Source: WJMD01 sp964596015
GTDB lineage: Bacteria; Joyebacterota; Joyebacteria; Joyebacterales; Joyebacteraceae
Direction of reading: 5' to 3'
Assembly: GCA_964596015.1 (NCBI GenBank)
Contig: CAZQSB010000086.1
Coordinates: 1-5,495, forward strand
Length of the DNA stretch: 5,495 bases
The notes beneath the pieces are model-generated. The model made no database searches. It worked only from the letters and a program-made list of their open reading frames with translations, and had not been told where the DNA came from. Positions 1-5,442 of the stretch are shown in pieces. Positions within the stretch are counted from its first letter, which is position 1. The number at the start of each line of letters is the position of its first letter. The translations under genes were made by a program, and so were the position numbers.

Positions 1-16
1 CGAACGTGGGGATCAT
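1..16 (-). CDS. Possible start of a gene running off the left edge
   Basis: On the minus strand an ATG at base 16 opens a frame reading M-I-P-T-F before the window ends. No Shine-Dalgarno sequence precedes it. A TAnnnT hexamer (TAGCCT, bases 28-23) lies six bases upstream, the geometry expected for a leaderless transcript whose first base is the A of the ATG. Five codons cannot identify a product. The site lies downstream of the metallo-hydrolase on the same strand and could belong to the next gene in that direction. It may equally be chance. Confidence 0.22.
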
Positions 17-22
17 GCCCCG

Positions 23-28
23 AGGCTA
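23..28 (-). promoter_or_regulatory. Possible -10 element of a leaderless gene
   Basis: The minus strand reads TAGCCT followed by six bases and then ATG. This fits the TAnnnT -10 consensus of high-GC bacteria with transcription starting at or next to the ATG. No recognisable -35 box (TTGACA-like) lies about 17 bases upstream, so the call rests on the hexamer and spacing alone. Confidence 0.2.
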
Positions 29-86
29 CCGCGGCGCCGACGGGCTCGCGTCCCCGCGGCCAGCGTCGACGAGCGGCCGACGCCCC

Positions 87-809
87 TCACGGCAGCTCGA
101 TCTCCATGCCATCGCGGGCGATGACCGCCTCGACGCCCCGCTCCTTGCCCAGGCGCCGGACCCTGGGACCCAGGGTGCGCTCGTCGCCGGCCACGATCTC
201 GCTCCCGCAGTGGGTGAAGACCGCGCGCGGCACGCCGTGCTCCGCGCACCAGCCGAGCTGCGTGCGGATGGGCGTGTGGCCGACGAGGCGACCGCCCACC
301 CGCCGCACCAGCGAACGCTCGATCGTCGAGCCGTCGCCCACGTACAGGTCCGCGTCGCGCAACGCTCGCTTGGGACCGTGGATCGAGACCACGTCCGGCA
401 CGTAGAAGACCGTCGCCCCACCGGCGACGATGCGGTACCCGCCCGCCGGCGCCCGGGTCGAGTGCTCGACCGCCACGAACACGAACTCGATCCCCGCGAT
501 CTCGAACGGCGCGTCGTAGCGGATCGTGTGCCGCGCCGCGATCGGGAAGTCCTCGATCGCCCGCCAGGTGGGCGCGGTGGCGAACACCGGGCAGGGGGCG
601 CCGTCGGCGAGGCCGAAGGCATGATCCGGGTGGCCGTGCGTGACGACGATGGCGTCCGGCGCGACGTTCTCGAGGCGACCGCGCCAGTCCTCCCCGGCGT
701 CGACCATCACGCGCGTACCCCGGTAGGCCACGAGGGCGGCGGCGTGGCGGCGGTGGCGGCGGTGGCGTTCCGCGACGCTCGCGCGGGTGCCCAGGAAGGT
801 CAGTTTCAT
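87..809 (-). CDS. MBL-fold metallo-hydrolase
   Basis: A 240-residue protein of the metallo-beta-lactamase fold, probably a soluble cytoplasmic hydrolase binding two metal ions. The substrate cannot be told from sequence. Seen directly: an N-terminal strand MKLTFLGTR; a basic His/Arg-rich stretch at residues 15-22; VMVDAG at 34-39; the metal-binding HxHxDH signature at 58-63 (H58, H60, D62, H63); H116 in VEHST; D139 in YVPDVVS; D159 in VGDGS; H178 in GHTPIRTQLGWC; and H200 in FTHCGSE near the C terminus. These match the order of metal ligands in the family, and the short length resembles PhnP-like or Lactamase_B_2 phosphodiesterase-type members more than beta-lactamases. No signal peptide or membrane segment is seen. 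The ATG at 809 is chosen over an in-frame GTG at 839 because AGGGGGTG lies about six bases upstream of it. The gene is divergent from the P-type ATPase, with 164 bases between the starts. Confidence 0.9.
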   Translation of the reverse strand: MKLTFLGTRASVAERHRRHRRHAAALVAYRGTRVMVDAGEDWRGRLENVAPDAIVVTHGHPDHAFGLADGAPCPVFATAPTWRAIEDFPIAARHTIRYDAPFEIAGIEFVFVAVEHSTRAPAGGYRIVAGGATVFYVPDVVSIHGPKRALRDADLYVGDGSTIERSLVRRVGGRLVGHTPIRTQLGWCAEHGVPRAVFTHCGSEIVAGDERTLGPRVRRLGKERGVEAVIARDGMEIELP

Positions 810-817
810 CGGGCGCA

Positions 818-825
818 CCCCCTGA
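818..825 (-). promoter_or_regulatory. Ribosome binding site of the MBL hydrolase
   Basis: The minus strand carries AGGGGGTG ending about eight bases before the ATG at 809. It decides the start in favour of 809 over the upstream GTG at 839, which would add ten residues unlike the usual MKLTFLG-type N terminus and would place this site inside the gene. Confidence 0.6.
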
Positions 826-835
826 TCGTGATGCC

Positions 836-850
836 CCACGGTAGCGCCTC
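836..850 (-). promoter_or_regulatory. Predicted promoter core of the MBL hydrolase
   Basis: The minus strand reads GAGGCGCTACCGTGG, containing the TAnnnT hexamer TACCGT at 843-838. Transcription would start near 831, giving a leader of roughly 20 bases before the ATG at 809. Fourteen of these 15 bases recur at 5359-5345 upstream of the glycosylase gene in the same orientation relative to that gene, which strengthens the case that the motif is functional. No good -35 box is visible. It could instead be an operator for a shared regulator. Confidence 0.4.
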
Positions 851-861
851 CGGCCCGCGGG

Positions 862-867
862 TAGAGT
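862..867 (+). promoter_or_regulatory. Predicted -10 element of the P-type ATPase
   Basis: TAGAGT at this position fits TAnnnT and is followed by GGGG, like the TACCGTGGGG of the opposite-strand element 18 bases away. A start near 874 would give the ATPase mRNA a leader of about 100 bases. No TTGACA-like -35 is present. The position where it should lie is occupied by the divergent -10 element. Confidence 0.35.
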
Positions 868-918
868 GGGGGCGCGGGGCGGAGGCCTCACGCACGCAGC
901 CAAGCCGCGGTCCAGCGA

Positions 919-971
919 GGTCGCCCGCGGCGCTGCGACCCCAGCGCGTCTCCACCCCGTCGGGAGGAGAC
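919..971 (+). promoter_or_regulatory. Possible structured leader hiding the ATPase ribosome site
   Basis: Two short inverted repeats lie in the predicted ATPase leader. GGTCGC (919-924) can pair with GCGACC (935-940). GTCTCC (948-953) can pair with GGAGAC (966-971), which overlaps the Shine-Dalgarno sequence GGGAGGAG at 962-969. Pairing of the second set would hide the ribosome site. Stems of six bp are common by chance at this GC content, so this is only a lead. It matches no riboswitch class that I recognise. Confidence 0.2.
962..969 (+). promoter_or_regulatory. Ribosome binding site of the P-type ATPase
   Basis: GGGAGGAG ends four bases before the ATG at 974 and is an excellent match to the 16S rRNA anti-Shine-Dalgarno sequence. 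It fixes the start at 974 rather than at the upstream in-frame GTG at 866. The 36 residues that the GTG would add look like translated leader, with no family resemblance. Confidence 0.75.
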
Positions 972-973
972 CG

Positions 974-3712
974 ATGCCCACGCCACCCGGGTCGGAAGGC
1001 CAAGACACGATCGCCGTCGAGCAGCCGTGGGCGCGAGGCGGCGACGAGGTGGCCCGCACCCTCGACGTCGATCCCGCCCACGGACTCGCGGCCCGGGCGG
1101 TCGAGCGGCGCCGCGAGCGGTACGGCCCGAACCGCCTCGCCGAGGCCCGCAGCCGCGGCCCCCTGCGCATCCTGGTGGACCAGTTCACCAGCACCGTCGT
1201 CCTGGTGCTCGTCGCCGCCGAGATCTTGGCCCTCGTCTTCGGTCACGGCGCCGAGGCCATCGCGATCGCCGCCGTCCTGATCGTCAACGCCGCCATCGGC
1301 TTCGTGAGCGAGTGGCGGGCCACCCGAGCGATGAACGCCCTGCGCGAACTGGCGCGGCCCGACGTGCGCGTGCGCCGGGCGGGCGCCGAACGAACCGTCG
1401 CCGAGGACGAGCTGGTGCCCGGCGACGTCGTGATCGTCGAGGCGGGCGACCGTGGGCCGGCCGACGTGCGCCTGATCGAGGCGAACGGCCTGCAGGTCGA
1501 CGAGTCGGCGTTGACGGGCGAGTCGGTCGCCGTCACCAAGCGCACCGACGCCGTCGGCGACGATGCGCCGCTGGCCGAACGCAGCGGGATGCTCTTCAAG
1601 GGCACGGTGGTCACCGCAGGCTCGGGCGAGGGGCTGGTGGTCGCCACCGGGATGGCCACCGAACTCGGTCGCATCGCGGAGCTGGCGGCGACGGCCGAGG
1701 GCAGGATGAGCCCGCTGCGGCAGCGACTCGACCGGCTGGGACGCCGCCTGGCGCTGCTGACCCTGGCGATCGCCGCGGCGGTGGCGGGCCTGGGCCTGCT
1801 GGCCGGGCAGGACCCCACGCGGATGATCGAGACGGCGCTGGCGCTCGCGGTGGCGGCGATCCCGGAGGCGCTGCCGATCGTGGCCACCATCGCGCTGGCG
1901 CGAGGGATGTGGCTGCTGGCGCGGCAGAACGCGGTCGTCAACCGCCTGCCCGCGGTCGAGACGCTGGGGGCGACGCAGGTCATCCTCACCGACAAGACGG
2001 GGACCCTCACCGAGAACCGCATGCACCTGGTGCGTGTGGTGACCGACGCCGACGACCACCGCCTGGACGCGGGGCGCGAGGGGCGGGGAGACGCGGACGC
2101 GCAGGCGGAACCCGCCGAGCCGGAAGACACGCTGCGGCGCGTGCTCGAGGTGGGCGCGCTGTGCAACAACGCGTCCAGCGACGACGAGGCGGACGAGGAG
2201 GACGGGGGACCGCAGGGCGACCCGACGGAGGTGGCGTTGGTGCGCGGGGCGCGGCGCCTCGGGCTGGACCGGACGGCACTGCTGGAGCGTCAGCCCGAGG
2301 TCCGCGAGGAGCCGTTCGATGCCGAGCGGATGCTGATGGCGACCTTCCACCGCGGCGAGGGCGACGACGTCCGGGTGGCCGTGAAGGGGGCGCCAGGCGC
2401 CGTGCTCGACGTGTGCACCGAGGTGGCCGGCGAGGAGGGCCCACGGGAACTGGACGAAGGGGCGCGGCGCGACTGGGTCGAGCGGGCCGAGGCGCTCGCG
2501 GCGGAGGGCCTGCGGGTGCTGGCGGTGGCCGAGCGCACCGTCCAGGATGCCGACGACGACCCCTACCGCGAGCTGACGCTGCTGGGCCTGGTCGGGCTGG
2601 AGGACCCGCCCCGCGAGGGCGTCCGCTGGGCCGTCGAGGAGTGCCAACGCGCCGGGATCACCGTCGTCCTCGCGACCGGGGACCAGGCCGCGACGGCGCG
2701 CGCCATCGCCCGGCAGACCAGCATCGTGGCCGACGAGGACGCCGAGGTCGTCGAGGGGGCCGATCTGCCCGCGTCGGGGGACCTGGGCGAGGACGAGCGC
2801 CGCCGGGTGCTGGACACGCGCGTCTTCGCGCGCGTCAGCCCCGAGCAGAAGCTGCGGCTGATCGAGGCGCTGCAGAGCGAGGGCCGCGTGGTGGCGATGA
2901 CCGGCGACGGCATCAACGACGCGCCGGCGCTCGAGACGGCGGACATCGGGGTGGCGATGGGCCGACGCGGCACCGACGCCGCCCGCGAGGCGGCCGACAT
3001 GGTCCTGCAGGACGACGCCTTCCAGACCATCGTCGCCGCCGTGCGGCAGGGGCGGATCATCTTCGCCAACATCCGCAAGGCCGTCATGTTCGTCCTGTGC
3101 ACCAACCTGGCCGAGGTCGTCGCGGTCGCCGTCGCGTCGGTCGTGGGCGCCTTCACGGCGTTGCCGCTGCCGCTCCTGCCGCTGCAGATCCTCTACCTCA
3201 ACGTCCTCACCGACGTCTTCCCGGCCCTGGCGCTGGCCGTGGGACGCGGGAGCGATGACGTGATGGCGCAGCCACCGCGCCCCCGGGACGAGGCGGTGCT
3301 GACCGCCGCCCACTGGCGCGAGATCGTCGGCTGGTCGCTGGTCCTCGCGAGCTCGGTGCTCGCCGCCTCGGCCGTCGCCACCTTCGTGCTCGGCATGGAA
3401 CCGCTGCAGGCGATCACCGTGTCGTTCCTGACGCTGGCGTTCGGCAAGCTGTGGTTCACCTTCGTGCTGCGGGCCCCGGGCACGGGCGTGCTGCGCAACG
3501 ACGTGGTGCGCAACCCGTGGGTGTGGGCGGCCCTGGCGGCGTGCGTGCCGCTGCTGCTCGCGGCGGTCTACCTGCCCGGCCTCTCGGACGTGCTGCGCAC
3601 GCGCGCCCCGGGCGCCAGCGGCTGGGCGTTGCTGCTCGGCCTCAGCCTGGTGCCGTTCGCCGTCGGCCAGGCCGTCCGCGCGCGCCAGGCGCGCGCCGCC
3701 GACCGCGGCTGA
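974..3712 (+). CDS. P-type cation-transporting ATPase, type II (Ca2+-ATPase-like)
   Basis: A 912-residue membrane pump that should use ATP to move a cation, probably Ca2+, across the cytoplasmic membrane. Domains in order: N-terminal cation-ATPase domain (about 20-65); membrane helices M1-M2 (about 69-111); actuator domain with TGES at 181-184; M3-M4 (about 259-308) with PEALP at 297-301; the DKTGTLT phosphorylation loop at 340-346 (Asp340 phosphorylated); nucleotide domain with GDPTEV at 415-420 and KGAP at 471-474; DPPR at 544-547; ATGD at 567-570; and the hinge MTGDGINDAP at 642-651. Six C-terminal helices follow (about 699-902). Residues matching SERCA's Ca2+ ligands in M4, M5 and M6 are present: E298, N711, E714, N743, T746, D747. 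The M8 segment (811-833) ends in FVLR, with no clear counterpart to SERCA's M8 Glu. No N-terminal heavy-metal domain or CPC motif is seen, which argues against Cu/Zn/Cd pumps. Length is typical of bacterial type II pumps. It converges on the DUF72 gene. Ion specificity is inferred. Confidence 0.94.
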   Translation: MPTPPGSEGQDTIAVEQPWARGGDEVARTLDVDPAHGLAARAVERRRERYGPNRLAEARSRGPLRILVDQFTSTVVLVLVAAEILALVFGHGAEAIAIAAVLIVNAAIGFVSEWRATRAMNALRELARPDVRVRRAGAERTVAEDELVPGDVVIVEAGDRGPADVRLIEANGLQVDESALTGESVAVTKRTDAVGDDAPLAERSGMLFKGTVVTAGSGEGLVVATGMATELGRIAELAATAEGRMSPLRQRLDRLGRRLALLTLAIAAAVAGLGLLAGQDPTRMIETALALAVAAIPEALPIVATIALARGMWLLARQNAVVNRLPAVETLGATQVILTDKTGTLTENRMHLVRVVTDADDHRLDAGREGRGDADAQAEPAEPEDTLRRVLEVGALCNNASSDDEADEEDGGPQGDPTEVALVRGARRLGLDRTALLERQPEVREEPFDAERMLMATFHRGEGDDVRVAVKGAPGAVLDVCTEVAGEEGPRELDEGARRDWVERAEALAAEGLRVLAVAERTVQDADDDPYRELTLLGLVGLEDPPREGVRWAVEECQRAGITVVLATGDQAATARAIARQTSIVADEDAEVVEGADLPASGDLGEDERRRVLDTRVFARVSPEQKLRLIEALQSEGRVVAMTGDGINDAPALETADIGVAMGRRGTDAAREAADMVLQDDAFQTIVAAVRQGRIIFANIRKAVMFVLCTNLAEVVAVAVASVVGAFTALPLPLLPLQILYLNVLTDVFPALALAVGRGSDDVMAQPPRPRDEAVLTAAHWREIVGWSLVLASSVLAASAVATFVLGMEPLQAITVSFLTLAFGKLWFTFVLRAPGTGVLRNDVVRNPWVWAALAACVPLLLAAVYLPGLSDVLRTRAPGASGWALLLGLSLVPFAVGQAVRARQARAADRG

Positions 3713-3739
3713 CGCCCCACACGGCCGTCCCTCGCGGCA
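3713..3739. other. Short convergent gap without a clear terminator
   Basis: Only 27 bases separate the stop codons of the ATPase (plus) and the DUF72 gene (minus). The gap contains the palindrome ACGGCCGT at 3721-3728 but no long stem followed by a T-run in either direction. Termination of the two converging transcripts is probably Rho-dependent or occurs inside the opposing gene. Confidence 0.5.
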
Positions 3740-4468
3740 TCAGGACGCGGCGAGCATCTCCTCGAGCGCGCGCGCGTCCCGGGGCGCATGCGCCTTCGCG
3801 TCGTTGTCGAAGTAGACGTGCACGTCGCGACCGCTGCGGAGCCACGCGGAGCAGGCGCCGGCCCAGCCGCTCAGCATCTTCTTCGTGTAGCCGCCCTCGT
3901 ACGCGGCGCCGCTCCCGTGCAACCGCACGTACGCCAGGTCGCCGGTGACCACGTGCGGCGACTCCGTGCCCGCCAGATCGTAGATGCAGAATGCGGCACC
4001 GTGGCGCCCCAGCAGTTCGTAGACCTCGTCGCAGAACCAGCTGGGGTCGCGGAACTCGAAGACCGGGCGGACGTTCCCGGGCACCACCTCGAGGAACGCG
4101 GCCAGCCGGTCGGGGTCGGCGTGCCAGTTCGGTGGCAGCTGGAACAGCAACGGGCCCAGCCGGTCTCCCAGGGGCGTCACGCGTTCGAGGAAGCTGGCCA
4201 GCGGCGCGTCGGGGTCCTTGAGTTTCTTCATGTGGGTCAGGTAGCGGCTCGCCTTGACGGCGAAGCGGAACGTGTCGGGCACGGTCTCGCGCCAGGCGGC
4301 GACCGCCGACGCCTCGGGCAGCTGGTAGAAGCTGTGGTTGACCTCGACCGTGTCGAAGTGCTCGGCGTAGAAGCCGAGGTAGTCCTCGGCCGCCATGTCG
4401 GCCGGGTAGAACGGGCCGCGCCAGTGGTCGTAGTGCCAGCCGGACGTGCCGATACGCAGTTCAGGCAC
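3740..4468 (-). CDS. DUF72 (YecE-like) family protein
   Basis: A 242-residue soluble protein of the DUF72 family, which is known structurally as a TIM-barrel-like fold but whose biochemical role is not established. Seen directly: the N-terminal RIGTSGWHYDHW at residues 5-16, GPFYP at 18-22, the hallmark TVEVNHSFYQLP at 40-51, FAVKASRYLTHMKKL at 69-83, LGPLLFQLPPN at 104-114, FEFRDPSW at 137-144, YVRLHG at 180-185, and the C-terminal VYFDNDAKAHAP at 218-229. All hallmark blocks are present and the length is normal, so the gene looks intact. The start is taken as GTG at 4468, with GGGGGTG a few bases upstream. GTGs at 4474 and 4477 are possible alternatives. The first eight bases overlap the end of the upstream glycosylase gene, so the two are one transcription unit with probable translational coupling. 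A role alongside DNA repair is inferred from this context only. Confidence 0.92.
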   Translation of the reverse strand: MPELRIGTSGWHYDHWRGPFYPADMAAEDYLGFYAEHFDTVEVNHSFYQLPEASAVAAWRETVPDTFRFAVKASRYLTHMKKLKDPDAPLASFLERVTPLGDRLGPLLFQLPPNWHADPDRLAAFLEVVPGNVRPVFEFRDPSWFCDEVYELLGRHGAAFCIYDLAGTESPHVVTGDLAYVRLHGSGAAYEGGYTKKMLSGWAGACSAWLRSGRDVHVYFDNDAKAHAPRDARALEEMLAAS

Positions 4469-5285
4469 CGCCACCACCCCCGGCGCGGGCGCCGCCCTGG
4501 CACGCGGGGCACCAGTAGGTCCCGCGGCCGGAGACCTCGAGGCGTTCGATCTCGTCGCCGCAGCGGGGGCACGTCGCGCCGGGCTCGCGGTGGCGGGTGA
4601 TCCAGTCCGAGGGGAACTCCGCGGGTTCGGCGTCACGCTCGACGGCGGTCTCGAGCACGTGGCGCATCGCCCGGAAGAGCTCGCCGAGCGCCTCGTCGTC
4701 GAGCTCGTCCGCGGGCATGCGCGGGTCGAGTCGCGCCTGGTACAGCATCTCGTCCACGTAGAGGTTGCCGATGCCGGCCACGATGGCCTGGTTCGTGAGG
4801 GTCGGCTTGAGCATGCCGCCATGGCCCGCCAGCGCGCGCCGCAAGGCGGCCTCGTCGGTCACGTCGTTCAGCGCATCCGGTCCCAGGCCGCGGTCGGCGA
4901 TGAAGGCGTCCGGGTCGTCGGTCAGGGCCAATCCGCCCAGGAGCCGCTGGCTGACCACCGCGAGCCGGTAGTCGTTCGCGAACCGGATCAGCACCCGCGC
5001 GTGCTCCGGCATCGCGTCCGCGCGCTTGAAGGTACGCAGCGACCCGGTCATGCCGAAGTGCAGCACGAGCGCGCCGTCGCCCTGCTCGTCGAGCAGCGCG
5101 AACAGGTACTTGCCGTGGCGGCGGGTACCGGCGAAGGCGTGCCCCGCCAGGCCCCGTTCGAGCTCGGCGGCCGTGAGGCCATCGAGCATCTGGTCCTCCC
5201 GGACCTCGATGCCGGCGATCTCCTGGTGGAGCGCGGTGGCGTCGAAGTAGCGCTTGAAGGTCGCGACGTCGGGGAGCTCGGCCAT
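4461..5285 (-). CDS. Fpg/Nei-family DNA glycosylase (formamidopyrimidine type)
   Basis: A 274-residue base-excision repair enzyme expected to remove oxidised bases from DNA and cut the abasic site. Seen directly: N terminus MAELPDV; the beta-sandwich domain with HGKYLF at 57-62 (K59, equivalent to the catalytic-site Lys) and HFGMTGSLR at 76-84 (M79 as the base-pair intercalating Met); LKPTLTNQ at 159-166; the helix-two-turn-helix block AGIGNLYVDEMLY at 170-182 (N174); and a C-terminal zinc finger C239-x2-C242-x16-C259-x2-C262 carrying R254 in GRGTYWCP. The family normally begins Met-Pro-Glu, with the processed N-terminal Pro as Schiff-base nucleophile; here residue 2 is Ala, while E3 is kept. 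The loop that reads DPRRFG in E. coli Fpg reads SQRLLG here (112-117), so the Arg and Phe that fill the gap are replaced. The tail is Gly-rich. The ATG at 5285 is supported by GAAAGGAGAC seven bases upstream. Substrate preference is unknown, so I give no gene symbol. Confidence 0.92.
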   Translation of the reverse strand: MAELPDVATFKRYFDATALHQEIAGIEVREDQMLDGLTAAELERGLAGHAFAGTRRHGKYLFALLDEQGDGALVLHFGMTGSLRTFKRADAMPEHARVLIRFANDYRLAVVSQRLLGGLALTDDPDAFIADRGLGPDALNDVTDEAALRRALAGHGGMLKPTLTNQAIVAGIGNLYVDEMLYQARLDPRMPADELDDEALGELFRAMRHVLETAVERDAEPAEFPSDWITRHREPGATCPRCGDEIERLEVSGRGTYWCPACQGGARAGGGGGA

Positions 5286-5300
5286 GGGCGGTCTCCTTTC
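5286..5300 (-). promoter_or_regulatory. Ribosome binding site of the glycosylase
   Basis: The minus strand reads GAAAGGAGACCGCCC directly before the ATG at 5285, with AGGAG seven bases from the start. It is the strongest site in the area and fixes the N terminus as MAELPDV. This matters because the start decides whether residue 2 is the expected Pro. No alternative start in this frame would give a Pro at position 2. Confidence 0.75.
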
Positions 5301-5344
5301 GCCCGGCAGCTGCGCGCCACGGGCGCGCGTCGGTCTCGCCACGT

Positions 5345-5359
5345 CCACCGTAGCGCCTC
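5345..5359 (-). promoter_or_regulatory. Predicted promoter core of the glycosylase-DUF72 operon
   Basis: The minus strand reads GAGGCGCTACGGTGG, with TACGGT at 5352-5347 matching TAnnnT. Transcription would start near 5340, leaving a leader of about 55 bases. The 15-base string differs by a single base from the one before the MBL hydrolase (850-836). No convincing -35 hexamer is seen about 17 bases upstream. Confidence 0.4.
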
Positions 5360-5389
5360 GAACGCGCCCGAAGGAACCCGATCCAATAC

Positions 5390-5422
5390 GAAACGGATCG
5401 AACCCTGGGTTCGATCCGTTTC
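5390..5422 (-). terminator. Perfect 16-bp inverted repeat, likely terminator after tRNA-Asn
   Basis: Bases 5390-5405 are the exact reverse complement of 5407-5422, with one T at 5406 in the middle. As RNA this would fold into a stem of about 14-15 bp with a 3-5 base loop. The arm starts with AAA and ends with TTT on both strands, so it could work in both directions. The run of T after the stem is short (TTTCGTATT on the minus strand), which is weak for an intrinsic terminator. It lies 20 bases past the tRNA 3' end and upstream of the glycosylase promoter, the right place to stop tRNA transcription. A protein-binding palindrome is the main alternative. Confidence 0.55.
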
Positions 5423-5423
5423 C

Positions 5424-5439
5424 GATCTCCTGAGAGATC
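5424..5439 (-). repeat. Small hairpin next to the tRNA 3' end
   Basis: GATCTC (5424-5429) and GAGATC (5434-5439) form a 6-bp inverted repeat with a four-base loop. It lies three bases past the tRNA CCA and immediately before the large inverted repeat. It may be part of the tRNA 3' trailer or a first stem of a tandem terminator. It is short enough to be chance. Confidence 0.35.
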
Positions 5440-5442
5440 ACA

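Noticed and set aside
741..775. A GGC/GGT-rich repetitive stretch that looks like a small tandem repeat.
   Set aside because: On the minus strand it encodes the His/Arg stretch at residues 15-22 of the MBL protein. To my recollection, similar basic HRRH stretches occur at this place in related MBL proteins, so coding explains the repetition.
6..1280. A 424-codon plus-strand frame across the MBL gene and into the ATPase.
   Set aside because: It is antisense to a well-supported MBL gene, then out of frame with the ATPase. The translation is low in hydrophobic residues and has no motif.
1027..3258. A 743-codon open frame on the plus strand inside the ATPase in another frame.
   Set aside because: The product is mostly Arg, Gly, Ala and Pro with no recognisable motif, a typical GC-rich shadow frame. 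The ATPase frame carries every family motif.
806..3313. An 835-codon open frame on the minus strand opposite the P-type ATPase.
   Set aside because: It mirrors the ATPase codons, is rich in His, Gln, Arg, Asp and Gly, shows no domain and has no ribosome site. In GC-rich genes TTA, CTA and TCA are rare, so the opposite strand stays open.
3721..3728. The palindrome ACGGCCGT between the two convergent genes as a terminator.
   Set aside because: An eight-base palindrome has no room for a loop and no T-run follows on either strand.
3788..4600. A 270-codon plus-strand frame opposite the DUF72 gene.
   Set aside because: The opposite frame carries all DUF72 hallmark blocks, while this one is Val/Arg/Gly-rich without any family signature or ribosome site.
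4469..4822. A 118-residue extension of the DUF72 protein.
   Set aside because: This part overlaps the glycosylase in another frame and is Arg/Ser/Pro/Ala-rich. The DUF72 family begins close to RIGTSGW.
5286..5441. A 52-residue N-terminal extension of the glycosylase from a start at 5441.
   Set aside because: It would run through the inverted repeat and predicted promoter and bury the strong ribosome site at 5286-5300. Fpg/Nei enzymes need their active-site N terminus at the start of the protein.
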